A stretch of 64,000 nt of DNA from Anatilimnocola floriformis (GCF_024256385.1 NZ_JAMLFW010000001.1:5208001-5272000), one strand, 5' to 3'. Positions 1 through 10,666 are shown, numbered from the stretch's first letter. Numbers and translations are program-made. The notes: a model not told the origin generated them from the letters alone.

Positions 1-1
1 G

Positions 2-2017
2 ATCCGCTGGATCGGGTTCACTCGCTATGGTGAGAGCGAACCCGAAGCATTGATGCGGATCGGCGTGCTCACCAAGAGTGAATTTAAGCAATTGCGCGAT
101 GCCCGCGATTTCCTGCTGTGGCTGCGCAACGATCTGCACTTTCAAGCCGACAAAGCCAACGATCTGCTCGAACGACACGAACAGTTGCGCGTCGCTGAAC
201 AGCGACAGTATCCGCCGAAGGAAGGCTTGCTGCCGGTTGAGCAGTTCATGCGCGAATACTTCACGCATACCAGTGCGGTGCGCGAGATCGCCGCCAATGT
301 GTGCGCAAACGCAGAACCGCGGCGGTGGTGGCGCTGGTTCACCGATCCACTCTTCAGTCATCAATTCGAAGGGGATTACCGAGTTGGCCCGCAAAGCGTG
401 TATGCCACCAGCCGCGGCTTGAAGAAGCTGCACGGCGACACGGCTCAAGTGCTGCGGTTGTTGGAAATCGCCAATCTCTACAACAAGCGAGTCGATCAGC
501 ACACCTGGCAATCGATTCGTCTGTCGATGGCGACTCCGCCGCCTGTTGATGCAAGCGAACCAGTTCCAGAAGAACTGTCGCAGCGATTTATGTCGCTGAT
601 GGCCACTCCCAGCCGGCTGTATGATTCGTTGCGTCGATTGCATGAACTACGCGTGCTGGAGCGAATCGTTCCCGCCCTGACGCACGCCCGCGGCCTCTTG
701 CAGTTCAACGCCTATCACCGCTATACGGTCGATGAGCATTCGCTGCGGGTCGTCGAAGCCGTCGCCAAAATGCAGCACGATTCCGGTGTGCCTGGGCAGG
801 TGTATCGCAGCCTGCGCGACAAGCGGATCCTGCACTTGGCCGCGCTAATTCACGATCTCGGCAAAGGCTATATCGAAGACCACAGCGAACTCGGCGCACG
901 GCAAGCTCTACAGCTCGGCAAGCGACTGCGTCTTGAGCAGCACGAGACCGAGCAACTCAGTTTCCTGGTCCTCAAGCATTTGCGGATGTCGCACCTTGCC
1001 CAGCAACACGACATCAACGACGCCCAGGTCATCGTGCCGTTTGCGGCCGAAGTTGGGTCACCCGAGCTGCTGAAGATGCTGTACGTTCTCACGCTCGCCG
1101 ATCTCACGGCGGTAGGGCCCGGCGTGCTGAACGATTGGAAGCAACAGCTGCTGACTGATTTGTACGAACACACGCTCGCGCTGCTGGCCAGCGATTCACC
1201 GGCGGCGAAGGCCAGTCAACGACAACGGGCTCAGCGGGAAGAATTGCAACTCCTGGCCGAGCGCTATCCCGATCAAGATTGGTGGAAGGAGCAAATCACT
1301 AACTTGCCGGCCTGCTGCTTATTTGCAGGTCCCAGCGAGCAAGTGGTCGGCGAACTTGAACGCCTCCGCAATCTGCCGCACAACCAAGCCATGGCTTGGG
1401 GACGGTACATTCCGCAGCGCGACGTCGTGGAATACACGATCGGCACTTACGAAGAGATCACGCCTGGAATTTTTCATCGCCTGACGGGAACGCTCACAAG
1501 CAAACGGCAACAGATTCTGTCGGCAGAGATCAATACACTCCGCCGCGGCCTCGTGCTCGACCGCTTTTATGTGCATGACGAAGACGCCACCGGCGAGCCG
1601 AGCACGCAGCGAATGGATGAGGTGAGCGAAGCCCTCGAAGCAGCTTTGAAGCGGCCCAGCGATCGACCGCCCGTCTTTCGCAAGCTTTGGCAAGATCGTT
1701 CGAACGCGCAAGAAGCGGCCGTCAAACATCTGCCGACGCGAGTGACTTTCGATAACACAACGTCGGATACGTGTACGATCCTCGCCGTGTTCGCCTACGA
1801 CCGAATGGGGCTGCTGTACACGATTTCGAAGACGCTGTTCGACGTCAATCTCTCGGTGAGCATCGCCCGCATCGGCACGCATCTCGATCAGGTGGTCGAC
1901 GTCTTCTACGTGACCGACCGAGAGCGGGGCGGCAAGATTACCGACCCCGGTTATTTGCATCACATCCGTGAACGCGTGCTGGCAGAGATCACGGCGTTAG
2001 AGCAAAAGCCCGCGTAA
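2..2017 (+). CDS. glnD: [Protein-PII] uridylyltransferase / uridylyl-removing enzyme, 5'-truncated
   Basis: GlnD modifies and demodifies the PII nitrogen-signalling protein. The reading frame is open to the left edge, so the N-terminal nucleotidyltransferase domain is cut off; the in-frame TTG at 50 is internal, because the 16 codons before it still read as GlnD-like sequence (IRWIGFTRYGESEPEAL). What remains is about 671 residues: a GlnD linker, an HD domain with YTVDEHSLRV and LIHDLGKG followed by EDHSELG (uridylyl-removing activity), and two C-terminal ACT domains (around ITPGIFHRLTG and DRMGLLYTISKTL) that sense glutamine in known GlnD. The gene ends 27 bp before the convergent AAA ATPase gene. 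Identity is firm because domain order and motifs agree; whether the transferase half is intact cannot be seen. Confidence 0.93.
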   Translation: MRWIGFTRYGESEPEALMRIGVLTKSEFKQLRDARDFLLWLRNDLHFQADKANDLLERHEQLRVAEQRQYPPKEGLLPVEQFMREYFTHTSAVREIAANVCANAEPRRWWRWFTDPLFSHQFEGDYRVGPQSVYATSRGLKKLHGDTAQVLRLLEIANLYNKRVDQHTWQSIRLSMATPPPVDASEPVPEELSQRFMSLMATPSRLYDSLRRLHELRVLERIVPALTHARGLLQFNAYHRYTVDEHSLRVVEAVAKMQHDSGVPGQVYRSLRDKRILHLAALIHDLGKGYIEDHSELGARQALQLGKRLRLEQHETEQLSFLVLKHLRMSHLAQQHDINDAQVIVPFAAEVGSPELLKMLYVLTLADLTAVGPGVLNDWKQQLLTDLYEHTLALLASDSPAAKASQRQRAQREELQLLAERYPDQDWWKEQITNLPACCLFAGPSEQVVGELERLRNLPHNQAMAWGRYIPQRDVVEYTIGTYEEITPGIFHRLTGTLTSKRQQILSAEINTLRRGLVLDRFYVHDEDATGEPSTQRMDEVSEALEAALKRPSDRPPVFRKLWQDRSNAQEAAVKHLPTRVTFDNTTSDTCTILAVFAYDRMGLLYTISKTLFDVNLSVSIARIGTHLDQVVDVFYVTDRERGGKITDPGYLHHIRERVLAEITALEQKPA

Positions 2018-2044
2018 GCGGCTGTGGTTTATCTTCGGCAGCAA

Positions 2045-3421
2045 CTAGGTTTCATTCAGCCCGGCAAAATAATTCTTCACCGCGACGTCGAGTCCTTTCG
2101 CCGTCAGCACCAGCGGCAGGTCGTGGAACTCGCAGAACGTGCGCACCTGTTCGATCAGATCGCGCGGATGACAGTACCGCATCGGCCGGCCCGATTCGGC
2201 ATAGTGCTTCGTCAGCAAATGCTCGAAGGCATCGTCGCGAAATTCAATGCCGGCCTTCTGGCAGCACAGCTTGAGGAGATCGCGGAACTCGCGCGGAGCC
2301 GGGTCGTTGACTTCGATTTTGTAGGGAATTCGGCGGAGAAAGGCTTCATCGACTAGGCTCTTCGGCGGCAGGTTGGTCGAGAAGATCAGCAGCTGATCGA
2401 AGGGCACCTGCACCTGCCGACCCGATGGCAGCGACAGATAATCGTAACCCTTTTCGAGCGGAACGATCCAGCGATTCAAGAGTTCGGCAGCACCCATCCG
2501 TTGCCGGCCGAAATCGTCGACGACCAGTGCGCCGCAGTTTGCTTTCAGCTGGACCGGCGATTCGAGAATGCCGGTCGCTGGGTTGAAGATTACTTCGAGT
2601 TGTTCCATACGCAGTTCGCCACCAACGATGATCGACGGCCGCTTGATGCGGACCCAGCGACGATCGAAGTGGACCGTGTCGAGGAGCGCGCCGCCGGCGA
2701 GCGGTGGCGCTTCTTCGTGACTGGCGGGGTCGAACAGCCGGATGATCTCGCCCGAGATCGTCATCGTCCGCGGAATCCACACATAGTTGTTGATCGAGCG
2801 AATCACCCGTTCGGCAATGCTCGTCTTGCCGTTGCCAGGCTGGCCGAAGACAAACATCGCCTTGCCGGCGTGAATGGCCTGACCGATCTGGCTGATGATC
2901 GCGGGCGGTAGCATGAGGTCGCTGAACGCGGCGCATAGGTCGGGCAAGCGTGGCCGCGATTTGCGGACCGATTGCCGTTCGATGCCGGCGATGTAATCCT
3001 TCAGCGGCACGGGAGCGGCGCCGCAGTATGTGCAGCGCTCGAGATGAAAACGGGCTCGCTTGTCACCTTCTTCGCTCAGTTCGTATTCAAAGTCGCCGAC
3101 GGTGGCCTGACCTTTGTAATTGAGCAGCATCTGGGCCTTCAGACTCCGCAGCGCTTCCTGCAGGATGCCGAAGGGGAGCTTGATTTGGTCAGCGATTTTG
3201 CGGCCGATGCACGAACCGGTCGTGAGGAGCTGTTTAAGGATTAGCGCCTCGACTTCGGTCAACGTCAGGCCGGTGTCTTCGAGTGCTTTTGGTTCCGGTG
3301 GCAGGAAGCCGTCGTACTTCGGCTTGGGCTGCGCGGCGAGCTGGGCGAACTGAGTCTCGATCGGGCGGCCGCTTTCCGTCTGCGGCTTTTCGGTGGACAG
3401 AGCATCGGCGGTGTTCGACAT
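2045..3421 (-). CDS. AAA ATPase with winged-helix-like N-terminus
   Basis: 458 residues. Residues about 50-125 look like a winged-helix fold (TEVEALILKQLL, then a short beta-rich wing near YELSEEGD), followed by a CTYCG knuckle at about 130-134. The ATPase core has Walker A GQPGNGKT at 193-200, a Walker B-like VVDDFG near 300, and a sensor-1-like stretch IFSTNLPP near 345, with an arginine-rich sensor-2-like end (HPRDLIEQVR). This arrangement resembles AAA proteins of unknown role that are widespread in planctomycetes; they look like MoxR/regulatory-type ATPases rather than proteases or helicases, as no extra catalytic domain is present. It is transcribed away from the NatA gene across a 266-bp divergent intergenic region. 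Substrate and partner are unknown. Confidence 0.85.
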   Translation of the reverse strand: MSNTADALSTEKPQTESGRPIETQFAQLAAQPKPKYDGFLPPEPKALEDTGLTLTEVEALILKQLLTTGSCIGRKIADQIKLPFGILQEALRSLKAQMLLNYKGQATVGDFEYELSEEGDKRARFHLERCTYCGAAPVPLKDYIAGIERQSVRKSRPRLPDLCAAFSDLMLPPAIISQIGQAIHAGKAMFVFGQPGNGKTSIAERVIRSINNYVWIPRTMTISGEIIRLFDPASHEEAPPLAGGALLDTVHFDRRWVRIKRPSIIVGGELRMEQLEVIFNPATGILESPVQLKANCGALVVDDFGRQRMGAAELLNRWIVPLEKGYDYLSLPSGRQVQVPFDQLLIFSTNLPPKSLVDEAFLRRIPYKIEVNDPAPREFRDLLKLCCQKAGIEFRDDAFEHLLTKHYAESGRPMRYCHPRDLIEQVRTFCEFHDLPLVLTAKGLDVAVKNYFAGLNET

Positions 3422-3687
3422 GGAGAGTCCCGATCTAAATCAAGAAATGACAGTTGCTGACAGAGGAACCCTACCTTACGGCACGACTGGCGCGGCCGCG
3501 AAAAGTCGATTCGCAGCCGAAGTAATCCGTCTCGCGCGGCAAGGTTGGCGCAATCCGCACAACTGCGTTGTTCGCTGCTTGTCACATTGCGATCCGCCCA
3601 GCGGCAACTCCTGACGTATGTTGCAATGTACGTCCCAAATCTCCGTACACTCTCGTCTCATTGCCCCTTCACTTATCAGCGGCGCGC

Positions 3688-4497
3688 ATGATTCACGTTC
3701 ACCGGCTCGCAAAGTCGTACGCCGATCTGCATCAAGGTCCGCGCGTGGCCCTGGGGGGCATTTCGTTTCAAGCGGCGGCGGGAGAAATCTTCGGCCTGCT
3801 CGGTCCCAATGGCGCGGGAAAGACCACCGCGCTGCGCATCCTGGCGACCATCCTGCAGCCGACTTCCGGGACGGCGACGGTCAACGGATATGACGTACAC
3901 ACGCAGCCCGCGCTAGTTCGCCGACAGATCGGCGTGGTGAGCTGCAACACGGCCATCTACGATCGCATGACCGCTTGGGAAATGGTCGAGTATTTCGGCC
4001 GACTTTATGGTCTGCCTGCCGATGAACTGCGCGACCGCATGACGCAGCTGTTCGAACGGCTGCAGATGAAAGAAATTCGCGACACGCTCGGCGCGAAGAT
4101 GTCGACGGGCATGAAGCAAAAGGTCTCGATCGCGCGAGCCCTGGTACACGATCCGCCGGTGCTGATCTTTGATGAAGCCACCGCTGGTCTCGATGTGTTG
4201 GTCGCGCGGGCGTTGCTCACGACGGTTGGTCAATTGCGTGATCTCGGCAAGTGCATCATTTTTTCGACACACATCATGCGTGAAGCCGAACGGCTGTGCG
4301 ATCGCCTGGCGATCATGCACCGCGGCCAGATTCTGGCGCATGGAACTTTGCCGGAACTCGCCGACAAATACAACGAAAAAGATCTGGAAGAGTTGTTCTT
4401 CCGCCTGATCAGCGAACAAAGCGAATCGACCGCGACCTTGCTAACCATGTCGCCTACCAGCGCCCTCACTGCAGCCACCACCACGAGTCACGCATGA
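3688..4497 (+). CDS. natA: NatA-type ABC transporter ATP-binding protein
   Basis: 269 residues. Walker [10 protein letters not shown] lies at about 39-47, the signature is [14 protein letters not shown] (the STGMKQK variant typical of NatA/ABC-2 exporters instead of LSGGQ), followed by the Walker [12 protein letters not shown] and the switch histidine in STHIM. I start it at ATG 3688 ([11 protein letters not shown]), where ABC homology begins; an upstream in-frame ATG at 3568 would add 40 residues with no domain character. Its TGA overlaps the ATG of the following permease gene (ATGA), so the two are translationally coupled and very likely form one exporter. NatAB in Bacillus extrudes sodium, but the substrate here cannot be told from sequence. 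Confidence 0.9.
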   Translation: MIHVHRLAKSYADLHQGPRVALGGISFQAAAGEIFGLLGPNGAGKTTALRILATILQPTSGTATVNGYDVHTQPALVRRQIGVVSCNTAIYDRMTAWEMVEYFGRLYGLPADELRDRMTQLFERLQMKEIRDTLGAKMSTGMKQKVSIARALVHDPPVLIFDEATAGLDVLVARALLTTVGQLRDLGKCIIFSTHIMREAERLCDRLAIMHRGQILAHGTLPELADKYNEKDLEELFFRLISEQSESTATLLTMSPTSALTAATTTSHA

Positions 4498-6740
4498 GCT
4501 GGACCAATACCAAGCTGATTTATTTGCGCGAATTGCGCGACCAGCTGCGCGATCGGCGAACGCTGTTCACCATCGTCATCTTGCCGCTGCTGATGTATCC
4601 GCTGCTGGCGATGGTGTGGTGCCAGATGCAGCAGTTCCTGAAGGAACGGCCATCGAAAGTGCTGATCGTGGGGGCAGAGCATCTGCCCGCCGAACCAGCC
4701 TTGCTCAAGGAAGCCATCTTTTCGTCGATCATCTGCACCGAAATGGAAAACGGGCTGCTACAGCTCGAGACCAAGAGCAAATTCGATAAGCTGCCTGCGA
4801 GCGACGTGAAATCAACCGCCGAGCGCGAGATCGCGGCGCGGCTGTATGACCTCGTCGTCTATTTCCCGCCGGACTTCGCCGCCAACCTGGATCGCTTCCG
4901 ACAAGAGAAGAACAAAGTCGGTGAAAAGAATCTGCAAGTCGCCGATCTCGATCAGGCGCCGCAGCCGGAGATTTTTGTCGACTCGGCCAGTGACAGTTCG
5001 CGCGTGGCCATGTCGCGAGTCGATTTGATCTTGCGCCGTTGGCGCGAGACGCTGGTTCAACAAAACTTAATTCAAAGCGACATTCCCCTCGGCGTAGCGC
5101 GGCCGTTCGAAGTGGTCAATACCGATATTGCCGAGACGTTTCGACGACGAGCAGCGCTCTGGTCAAAGGTTCTGCCGTTTGTCGTGCTGATTTGGGCATT
5201 GACCGGCGCGTTCTATCCCGCAGTCGATTTGTGTGCCGGTGAAAAAGAACGAGGTACGCTCGAAACTTTGCTCGTCAGCCCCGCGATGCGGAGCGAAATC
5301 GTCTGGGGAAAACTACTGACGGTCACTACGTTCAGCATGGCGACCAGTTTGCTCAACCTGGCTTGCATGGGATTGACCGGTTCGCTGTTTTTCATGCAGA
5401 TGGCCCAGCAGTCGTCGATGATGCTCGACCTGGGACCGCCGCCGCTCGCTTCGCTTTGCTGGCTGGCCGTCGCGGTGGTACCGATCTCGGCGCTCTTTAG
5501 CGCGCTGGCCCTGGCGATTGCCGCGTTCGCGCGCAGCACCAAGGAAGGTCAGTATTATTTGATGCCGCTACTGCTCATCAGTTTGCCGCTGATGGTGCTG
5601 CCGCTGCTGCCGCAGGTTCGACTCGACTTGGGTTTCAGCTTGATTCCCGTGACCGGCATGATGCTGCTCCTGCGAGCGCTCATGGAAGGCCAATATTTCG
5701 AAGCGCTTCGTTACGCACCGTTCGTGCTCGGCGTGACCGGACTGTGCTGCTGGTTGGCGATTCGTTGGGCCGTGCATCAGTTCAACAGCGAATCGGTGTT
5801 GTTCCGCGAGAGCGAACGCTTTGGCGTGGGCTTGTGGCTGCGGCATTTAATTCGAGACCGCGGCGACATGCCGTCGCCGACCGAAGCCATTGCTTGCGGC
5901 ATTTTGCTGCTGGTGATCCGCTTTGTGGCGAGCTTCACCATTCCGATGCCGACCGGTTTCTCGCACTTCGTGATGACGACGGTCGTCGTGCAGATCGCGC
6001 TCATCGCTACGCCCGCCTGCTTGATGGCGATCATGCTCACTCGCAAACCGCGACAGACGCTCCTCTTGCAAGCCCCGTCGTTCTGGTTGACCTTGCCGGC
6101 CGCGGCTGCACTGGCCGTGCTACTGCATCCGACCTTGATGTTCTTGGCGACCGGCATTCGCGAGATCTATCCGCTCAGCAACGAAACGCTCCGTGCTCTC
6201 GCCCCGTTTGAAGTGATGTTGCGAGAAGCCACGTTGCCGCAACTGCTGTTGCTCGTCGCGGTGACGCCGGCGATCTGCGAGGAACTTGCTTTCCGCGGCT
6301 TTATTCTCTCCGGTCTGCGGCGACTGGGTCACAAGTGGACCGCGATCGTAATTTGCAGCGTGATCTTCGGCGTCGCGCATGGACTGCTGCAGCAATCGAT
6401 TGCTGCGACGATCGTTGGCATTGTGATTGGCTATATCGCGGTCAAGACGAATAGCCTGTTGCCGGCGATGGCTTATCACCTGGTGCATAATTCGCTGGGG
6501 GTGCTCATCGGGCGCGTCGACGCCGAGTTGATCGCCAATTGGCCGATCTTGGATGCCGTACTGTTGCTGAGTCCGGACGGCGGCGTCGAGTATCGCTGGA
6601 ATGCGATGGTGATTGCCGGGCTGTGCGGCGCACTCGTGCTGCTGTGGATCAAACGGCTGCCGTATCATCCGTGCGCGGAAGAACGCCTGCAGACCGCACT
6701 CGCTCAGCAAACACCGCTGCTGCGGCCGGCTACGACTTAG
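4494..6740 (+). CDS. ABC-2 permease fused to CPBP (CAAX-type) intramembrane metalloprotease
   Basis: 748 residues. The N-terminal two thirds is a NatB-like ABC-2 permease: a first membrane segment near 22-44, a long extracytoplasmic loop, then the hallmark [15 protein letters not shown] near 250 and several further membrane helices. The C-terminal third is a CPBP/Abi domain: EELAFRG near 593, FGVAHG near 628 and HLVHNS near 661, matching the EExxxR, H and HxxxN-type motifs of glutamic-type intramembrane proteases such as Rce1. I use ATG 4494 because it overlaps the natA stop; the frame is open further upstream but only as an antisense-quality extension. Its last 4 bases overlap the end of the convergent gene. 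The fusion suggests export coupled to membrane proteolysis, which is inference. Confidence 0.88.
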   Translation: MSWTNTKLIYLRELRDQLRDRRTLFTIVILPLLMYPLLAMVWCQMQQFLKERPSKVLIVGAEHLPAEPALLKEAIFSSIICTEMENGLLQLETKSKFDKLPASDVKSTAEREIAARLYDLVVYFPPDFAANLDRFRQEKNKVGEKNLQVADLDQAPQPEIFVDSASDSSRVAMSRVDLILRRWRETLVQQNLIQSDIPLGVARPFEVVNTDIAETFRRRAALWSKVLPFVVLIWALTGAFYPAVDLCAGEKERGTLETLLVSPAMRSEIVWGKLLTVTTFSMATSLLNLACMGLTGSLFFMQMAQQSSMMLDLGPPPLASLCWLAVAVVPISALFSALALAIAAFARSTKEGQYYLMPLLLISLPLMVLPLLPQVRLDLGFSLIPVTGMMLLLRALMEGQYFEALRYAPFVLGVTGLCCWLAIRWAVHQFNSESVLFRESERFGVGLWLRHLIRDRGDMPSPTEAIACGILLLVIRFVASFTIPMPTGFSHFVMTTVVVQIALIATPACLMAIMLTRKPRQTLLLQAPSFWLTLPAAAALAVLLHPTLMFLATGIREIYPLSNETLRALAPFEVMLREATLPQLLLLVAVTPAICEELAFRGFILSGLRRLGHKWTAIVICSVIFGVAHGLLQQSIAATIVGIVIGYIAVKTNSLLPAMAYHLVHNSLGVLIGRVDAELIANWPILDAVLLLSPDGGVEYRWNAMVIAGLCGALVLLWIKRLPYHPCAEERLQTALAQQTPLLRPATT

Positions 6741-8299
6741 GCCTTCGGCGGCGTGGTCGGCATTGGTGTAGTCGGCATCGGCGTGGCAGGTGTCGTTGGC
6801 ATCGGCGCTGGAGCAGGTGTGGGAGTCGCTGCTTTCGGCGGTGTGACGCCCTTGGCCGGCGTGGCAGGCTTCTTGGCGGCGAGCAGTTCGCGCTGCATGG
6901 CGTTCCCCAGCTCTGGATCGAGGAACTTGCTGAGCAATGTGCGAGCGTCGACCAGCATCTTGTCGATCCGCTTTTGCGTGGTGGGATCGACCGACTTGAT
7001 GATTTGCTTGTCGAGCATGCGGCTCAGGTCGGAACGCGTTTCGAGATTGCGAAACTCCTCGAACATTTTCTGCGCGTCGTCGAGCTTGTCATCTTTGATC
7101 TTCGCCCGAATCCGCACGGCGGAGATCTGCCGGCGAGCTTCCAGATCCATGATCTTGCTCTGCAGCGAGGCGATGAACCCTTCTGCCTGCAGGCGACCGT
7201 CGTCGTTGACCACGGCGGCTTCGAGCTGTGGCTGTTGACCCGGAACGAGCGGCAGCCGCGCGAGCAATTGATTGCCGCTCTTCACCAGCAAGGTTTGGAG
7301 CGCTGCCGTTTCGGCTTGCGGCAACTCGATGTCACCGCGCCAATCGGTCGCGCCGATTCGCTCGGCGTCGGTATCGCCCGTCTTGCGCCAGATTTCATAA
7401 CCGGCGAGCGGCGAGGCGCTGGCATCGCGCGAGCGAAGATGCAGCACCGTAGAAGGAAACTGCGGTTTGACGAGCAAGGCCAGCCGTTCGAGCCGGGCGG
7501 TACCCTTGGCGGGGATCGGCGAGCGATAGCCTGTTTGCAATTTGCACGATAGCTGCGGCCCACTCTGCTCGAGTACATTCAGCATGGTCCAGGGGAGAAT
7601 GCTGATGCCCCCAGCCGCAGGTTCGCCATTCCGATCGTTCCGGCGCAGTACTGGCCGCAGGGCCACATTTTTCCTGATCCAGGCGGGAGAATCTTCCGTC
7701 GTAATCAAACCGCCGGCGCGCGTTCGCGCGGCAAGTTCGTTGCCGTTGACGCGCTCGATGCGGGCAATCGGCGTGAACGCCGTGACAATCCCGTCCCAAA
7801 TGGTCCAGGCGAGCGCATCACGCTGCATGGTTTCGCGATCGAGCACTACGCCAAACAGACGGGCCCGGTAATCGAGCTCGCGAATTTGTAGTTGCAGGCG
7901 CCCGTGATCGTCGTTCACGGCTATCAGGTAGATCTTGTCGATCCCTGCTTCGCCGGGAATGGCGTTTTGAACTTGCTCCACCTTCAAGCCATTGAGGTCG
8001 CCCCTCATCTGCGTGGCGAGCACGTCCGGCGCGCGATCGACCTTTGTATTCCACACCGGGCCGAACGTCGTTTCCGCCCGGCCGAGCAAAACGGTGCGCA
8101 GTTGCGCGATTTGCGCGTCGTTCCAAGTCGGATCGTCCGGCAACGCAAGCCAGATGCGAACTTCGTAGGGAGTGAACTCCCAAGCCGCCTGAGCAAAGGC
8201 CGACGAAGACGAACTAACGATCACGAGCAGCAACAGCGCGCACCACTGCAGGCCTGAGAACAGGTTACGGAGCATCGTGCTGTGGAGTAACCTCGTCAT
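6737..8299 (-). CDS. Secreted protein of unknown function with Pro/Thr-rich tail
   Basis: 520 residues. A signal peptide is clear: basic N-terminus, hydrophobic WCALLLLVIV, and a likely cleavage after AFA-Q near residue 36. The mature part has no motif I recognise; a charged helical stretch near 375-460 (EARRQISAVRIRAKIKDDKL) precedes a low-complexity tail of repeated PMPTTP units. The start codon follows immediately on the stop of the upstream gene (TAG then ATG at 8300/8299), so it is the last gene of a three-gene minus-strand operon with the solute-binding and PQQ-propeller proteins. A later ATG eight codons in is also possible. It may be an envelope component of the same unknown assembly. 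Confidence 0.75.
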   Translation of the reverse strand: MTRLLHSTMLRNLFSGLQWCALLLLVIVSSSSSAFAQAAWEFTPYEVRIWLALPDDPTWNDAQIAQLRTVLLGRAETTFGPVWNTKVDRAPDVLATQMRGDLNGLKVEQVQNAIPGEAGIDKIYLIAVNDDHGRLQLQIRELDYRARLFGVVLDRETMQRDALAWTIWDGIVTAFTPIARIERVNGNELAARTRAGGLITTEDSPAWIRKNVALRPVLRRNDRNGEPAAGGISILPWTMLNVLEQSGPQLSCKLQTGYRSPIPAKGTARLERLALLVKPQFPSTVLHLRSRDASASPLAGYEIWRKTGDTDAERIGATDWRGDIELPQAETAALQTLLVKSGNQLLARLPLVPGQQPQLEAAVVNDDGRLQAEGFIASLQSKIMDLEARRQISAVRIRAKIKDDKLDDAQKMFEEFRNLETRSDLSRMLDKQIIKSVDPTTQKRIDKMLVDARTLLSKFLDPELGNAMQRELLAAKKPATPAKGVTPPKAATPTPAPAPMPTTPATPMPTTPMPTTPPKA

Positions 8300-10639
8300 C
8301 TAATTCCTTGCCGCCAGTCGCGCTGCGGGTTGCCACTGCTGAACGTTCTGATAGAGCGTCACGCGATTCGATTCGAGGCCCGTGAAGCCTGCGCGGAACG
8401 CGTAGTAGTCGTAGGTTTGCCAGAGCGGAATCACCGAGACGTCTTCGTGAACAAGCTGATGAAGTTGCTGCATCCGCTGACGAACCTGTTGCCAGTTGGT
8501 CGCTGTTTCGGCTTGTTTGATCGCCAGGCGAATGTACGAATTGTCGGTCGGCGAGAGCCCTTCTTCACCGAAGATGCGGGCCGCGTCGATGATTGGTTCC
8601 CAAGCCGCCGCTTGCACGTAAGTCAGGTCGCATTTTTTCTTCGGGTCAGAAAACACACCAAGCGGAAACTCTTTCAATTGCACTTCGATGCCAACCACTT
8701 TCCACTGCTGCACGAGAGCTCGGCAGGCCAGGCGACTTCCTTCGTCGGCAGGATGGCCGAGCACAATCGGCCGCCACTTGGCGACTTCGGCCATCTTCTT
8801 TTCCGCTTCGACTTTCAGTTGACGCTGCGTCAGCACTTTCAAAATCAGCGCCAGGCGCGGATCGTAATCGCGGGGGGCAATCGAATCGTCGTAGCCGTAA
8901 GCAATGTTGTTGGCCGTGCCGCTCGGCGCCGGAAAAACATTGCTGACGACGCGCCAACCGGGCAATGTCTTTCCCTTGAGGAAGCCTTGCTGCAGGATGG
9001 CGTTGCGGTCGGTGGAGTAGAGCAACGCCCGGCGGAACGTGCGGTTCGCTAGGTAGGGATGCTCGCGATTGATGACCAGGAAGTGAGTGGTCGGCGCCGA
9101 GTATTGCTTGACGACAACGTTCGAATCGAGCGAGAGGGCCGCGATGTCGGAGGAATAAACTTGATCGATGACATCGATTTCGCCCCGCTTGAGCGCGAGA
9201 ATCGCTCGCTGAGGATCATCGAAATAACGTTCGACCACTTCAGCCGGTTGACCAGGAATGACAAACGGCGAGCGATCGTTTTTAGCAAAGCGATTGGCGG
9301 CCGCATCGGCGGAGAATAATTGGAATGGTCCAAATCCCTTGCCGCTCGCGCTTTCAATGGTCGTAGGGAGCGCATCGACCTGCAGAAGTGCTTCGGGCAA
9401 AACGTGCGGCAGACGCAAATCAACCTGGGCTTGATTGCCTTGCTTAACCTGCACGGCGGAAACCAACCGCGACCACGCCGCCTGGTAATCGGCGTTGTGA
9501 GGATCGGCGAGTTGCAGCAATCGCTGCGAAACATCGAAGGCCGTCAGCTTGGCGGGTGGTTTCACCTCGAGCGTGAAACTCGTGCCGTCGTCGCTGCGGG
9601 TGAAGCTGCCGTAAGGGCTCGAATATTTGCCACCTTCCGGACCCATGCCAGAGAAATCCATCAGTTGCCGCTGCACCAATCGCCCCGCGCGACGTGCGGC
9701 AGGATCGATCAAGCTCCGCGAATCGAACGCCTTGGCAGGCTGCGAAACGGCGACGATCACCAACGGGTATCGCCGCGACATTTCGGTGATGAGCTGTTCG
9801 CCGCCGGGTACCTGCGGCCAAATGTTTTTCATCCGCGTCGACGCATCGTACGCTTCGACGTATTTTTGTTCGGCGAGAAAGCTCTGCGCCTTGTCACGCT
9901 CAGTCGCGGCGAGCTCCGACATTTGTGTGACCCACTTCGTGGCAAACGGCTCGTTGGCCGCGTTGTAGGTTCGCACCAATCGCTCGAGCAGAATGCGGGC
10001 CGACCGGTAGTCATTTTTGGCGACATACACGCCGATCAGATTGTCGGCCATGCTGCTGAGGCTTTGCATGACTGTTGGCGCCGCTTCGCTCGCGCGGAAA
10101 TTCGGATTGAGCGTATAGAGCTCTTCCAGAATACCGAGGGCCTCGGCGTAGTTTTTTTGCCGATAGCCGAAGATGGCCGCCGCAAACATATATCGCTGCC
10201 GGGCGTCGTCGAGCCCTTCGGTCTTGGGATAGTTGTCGAGCAGAAAGACAAAGTAGTCGAAGGCTTCGTCAATCTTGCCGGCGGCGGTCAGCTTGTTCGC
10301 CTCTTCGAGCACGATGTTCTCGAAAAGCTCGACTTTCTTGATGTTCTGCCACAGGATGTCGTAATCCTTGCCATCCTCGATCAGCTTGACGCGCAGTTTT
10401 TCGCTCGGCTTGGGCTTGGCCGGGACGCGACGATTGGGGAAGGGAATCGTGCGGACGCGCAGTACGGCGTTTTCGTTGGCTTCGTCGAGCGTGAGGCGAT
10501 CGAAGAAATCGCCTTCGAAAATACGCTGCGGCGGCGCCGGCTGTTGGGCAAAACTGATGGTCGTTGCGCACCACAGCCAGGCAACCGCGAACGCGGTGCT
10601 GAGCATGAAAGGCAACAGGACTTTTCGACGATCTGGCAT
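8300..10639 (-). CDS. TPR-containing family-5 extracellular solute-binding protein
   Basis: 779 residues with an N-terminal signal peptide (MLSTAFAVAWLW core, cleavage probably after SFA). Residues about 95-290 are helical repeats of TPR character (EANKLTAAGKIDEAFDYF, then KNYAEALGILEELY). From about 300 the sequence follows periplasmic peptide/nickel-binding proteins of family 5 (SBP_bac_5), with the characteristic NRTFRRALLYSTDR segment and a C-terminal HEDVSVIPLWQTYDYY. Family members normally feed an ABC importer, but no permease or ATPase gene lies nearby, so here it may serve as a sensor or scaffold. It starts 27 bp after the end of the PQQ-propeller gene and abuts the secreted protein gene without a gap. 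The SBP assignment is secure; the role is not. Confidence 0.85.
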   Translation of the reverse strand: MPDRRKVLLPFMLSTAFAVAWLWCATTISFAQQPAPPQRIFEGDFFDRLTLDEANENAVLRVRTIPFPNRRVPAKPKPSEKLRVKLIEDGKDYDILWQNIKKVELFENIVLEEANKLTAAGKIDEAFDYFVFLLDNYPKTEGLDDARQRYMFAAAIFGYRQKNYAEALGILEELYTLNPNFRASEAAPTVMQSLSSMADNLIGVYVAKNDYRSARILLERLVRTYNAANEPFATKWVTQMSELAATERDKAQSFLAEQKYVEAYDASTRMKNIWPQVPGGEQLITEMSRRYPLVIVAVSQPAKAFDSRSLIDPAARRAGRLVQRQLMDFSGMGPEGGKYSSPYGSFTRSDDGTSFTLEVKPPAKLTAFDVSQRLLQLADPHNADYQAAWSRLVSAVQVKQGNQAQVDLRLPHVLPEALLQVDALPTTIESASGKGFGPFQLFSADAAANRFAKNDRSPFVIPGQPAEVVERYFDDPQRAILALKRGEIDVIDQVYSSDIAALSLDSNVVVKQYSAPTTHFLVINREHPYLANRTFRRALLYSTDRNAILQQGFLKGKTLPGWRVVSNVFPAPSGTANNIAYGYDDSIAPRDYDPRLALILKVLTQRQLKVEAEKKMAEVAKWRPIVLGHPADEGSRLACRALVQQWKVVGIEVQLKEFPLGVFSDPKKKCDLTYVQAAAWEPIIDAARIFGEEGLSPTDNSYIRLAIKQAETATNWQQVRQRMQQLHQLVHEDVSVIPLWQTYDYYAFRAGFTGLESNRVTLYQNVQQWQPAARLAARN

Positions 10640-10666
10640 CGAGCGAAATTTCGTAGTTGGAAAAAA

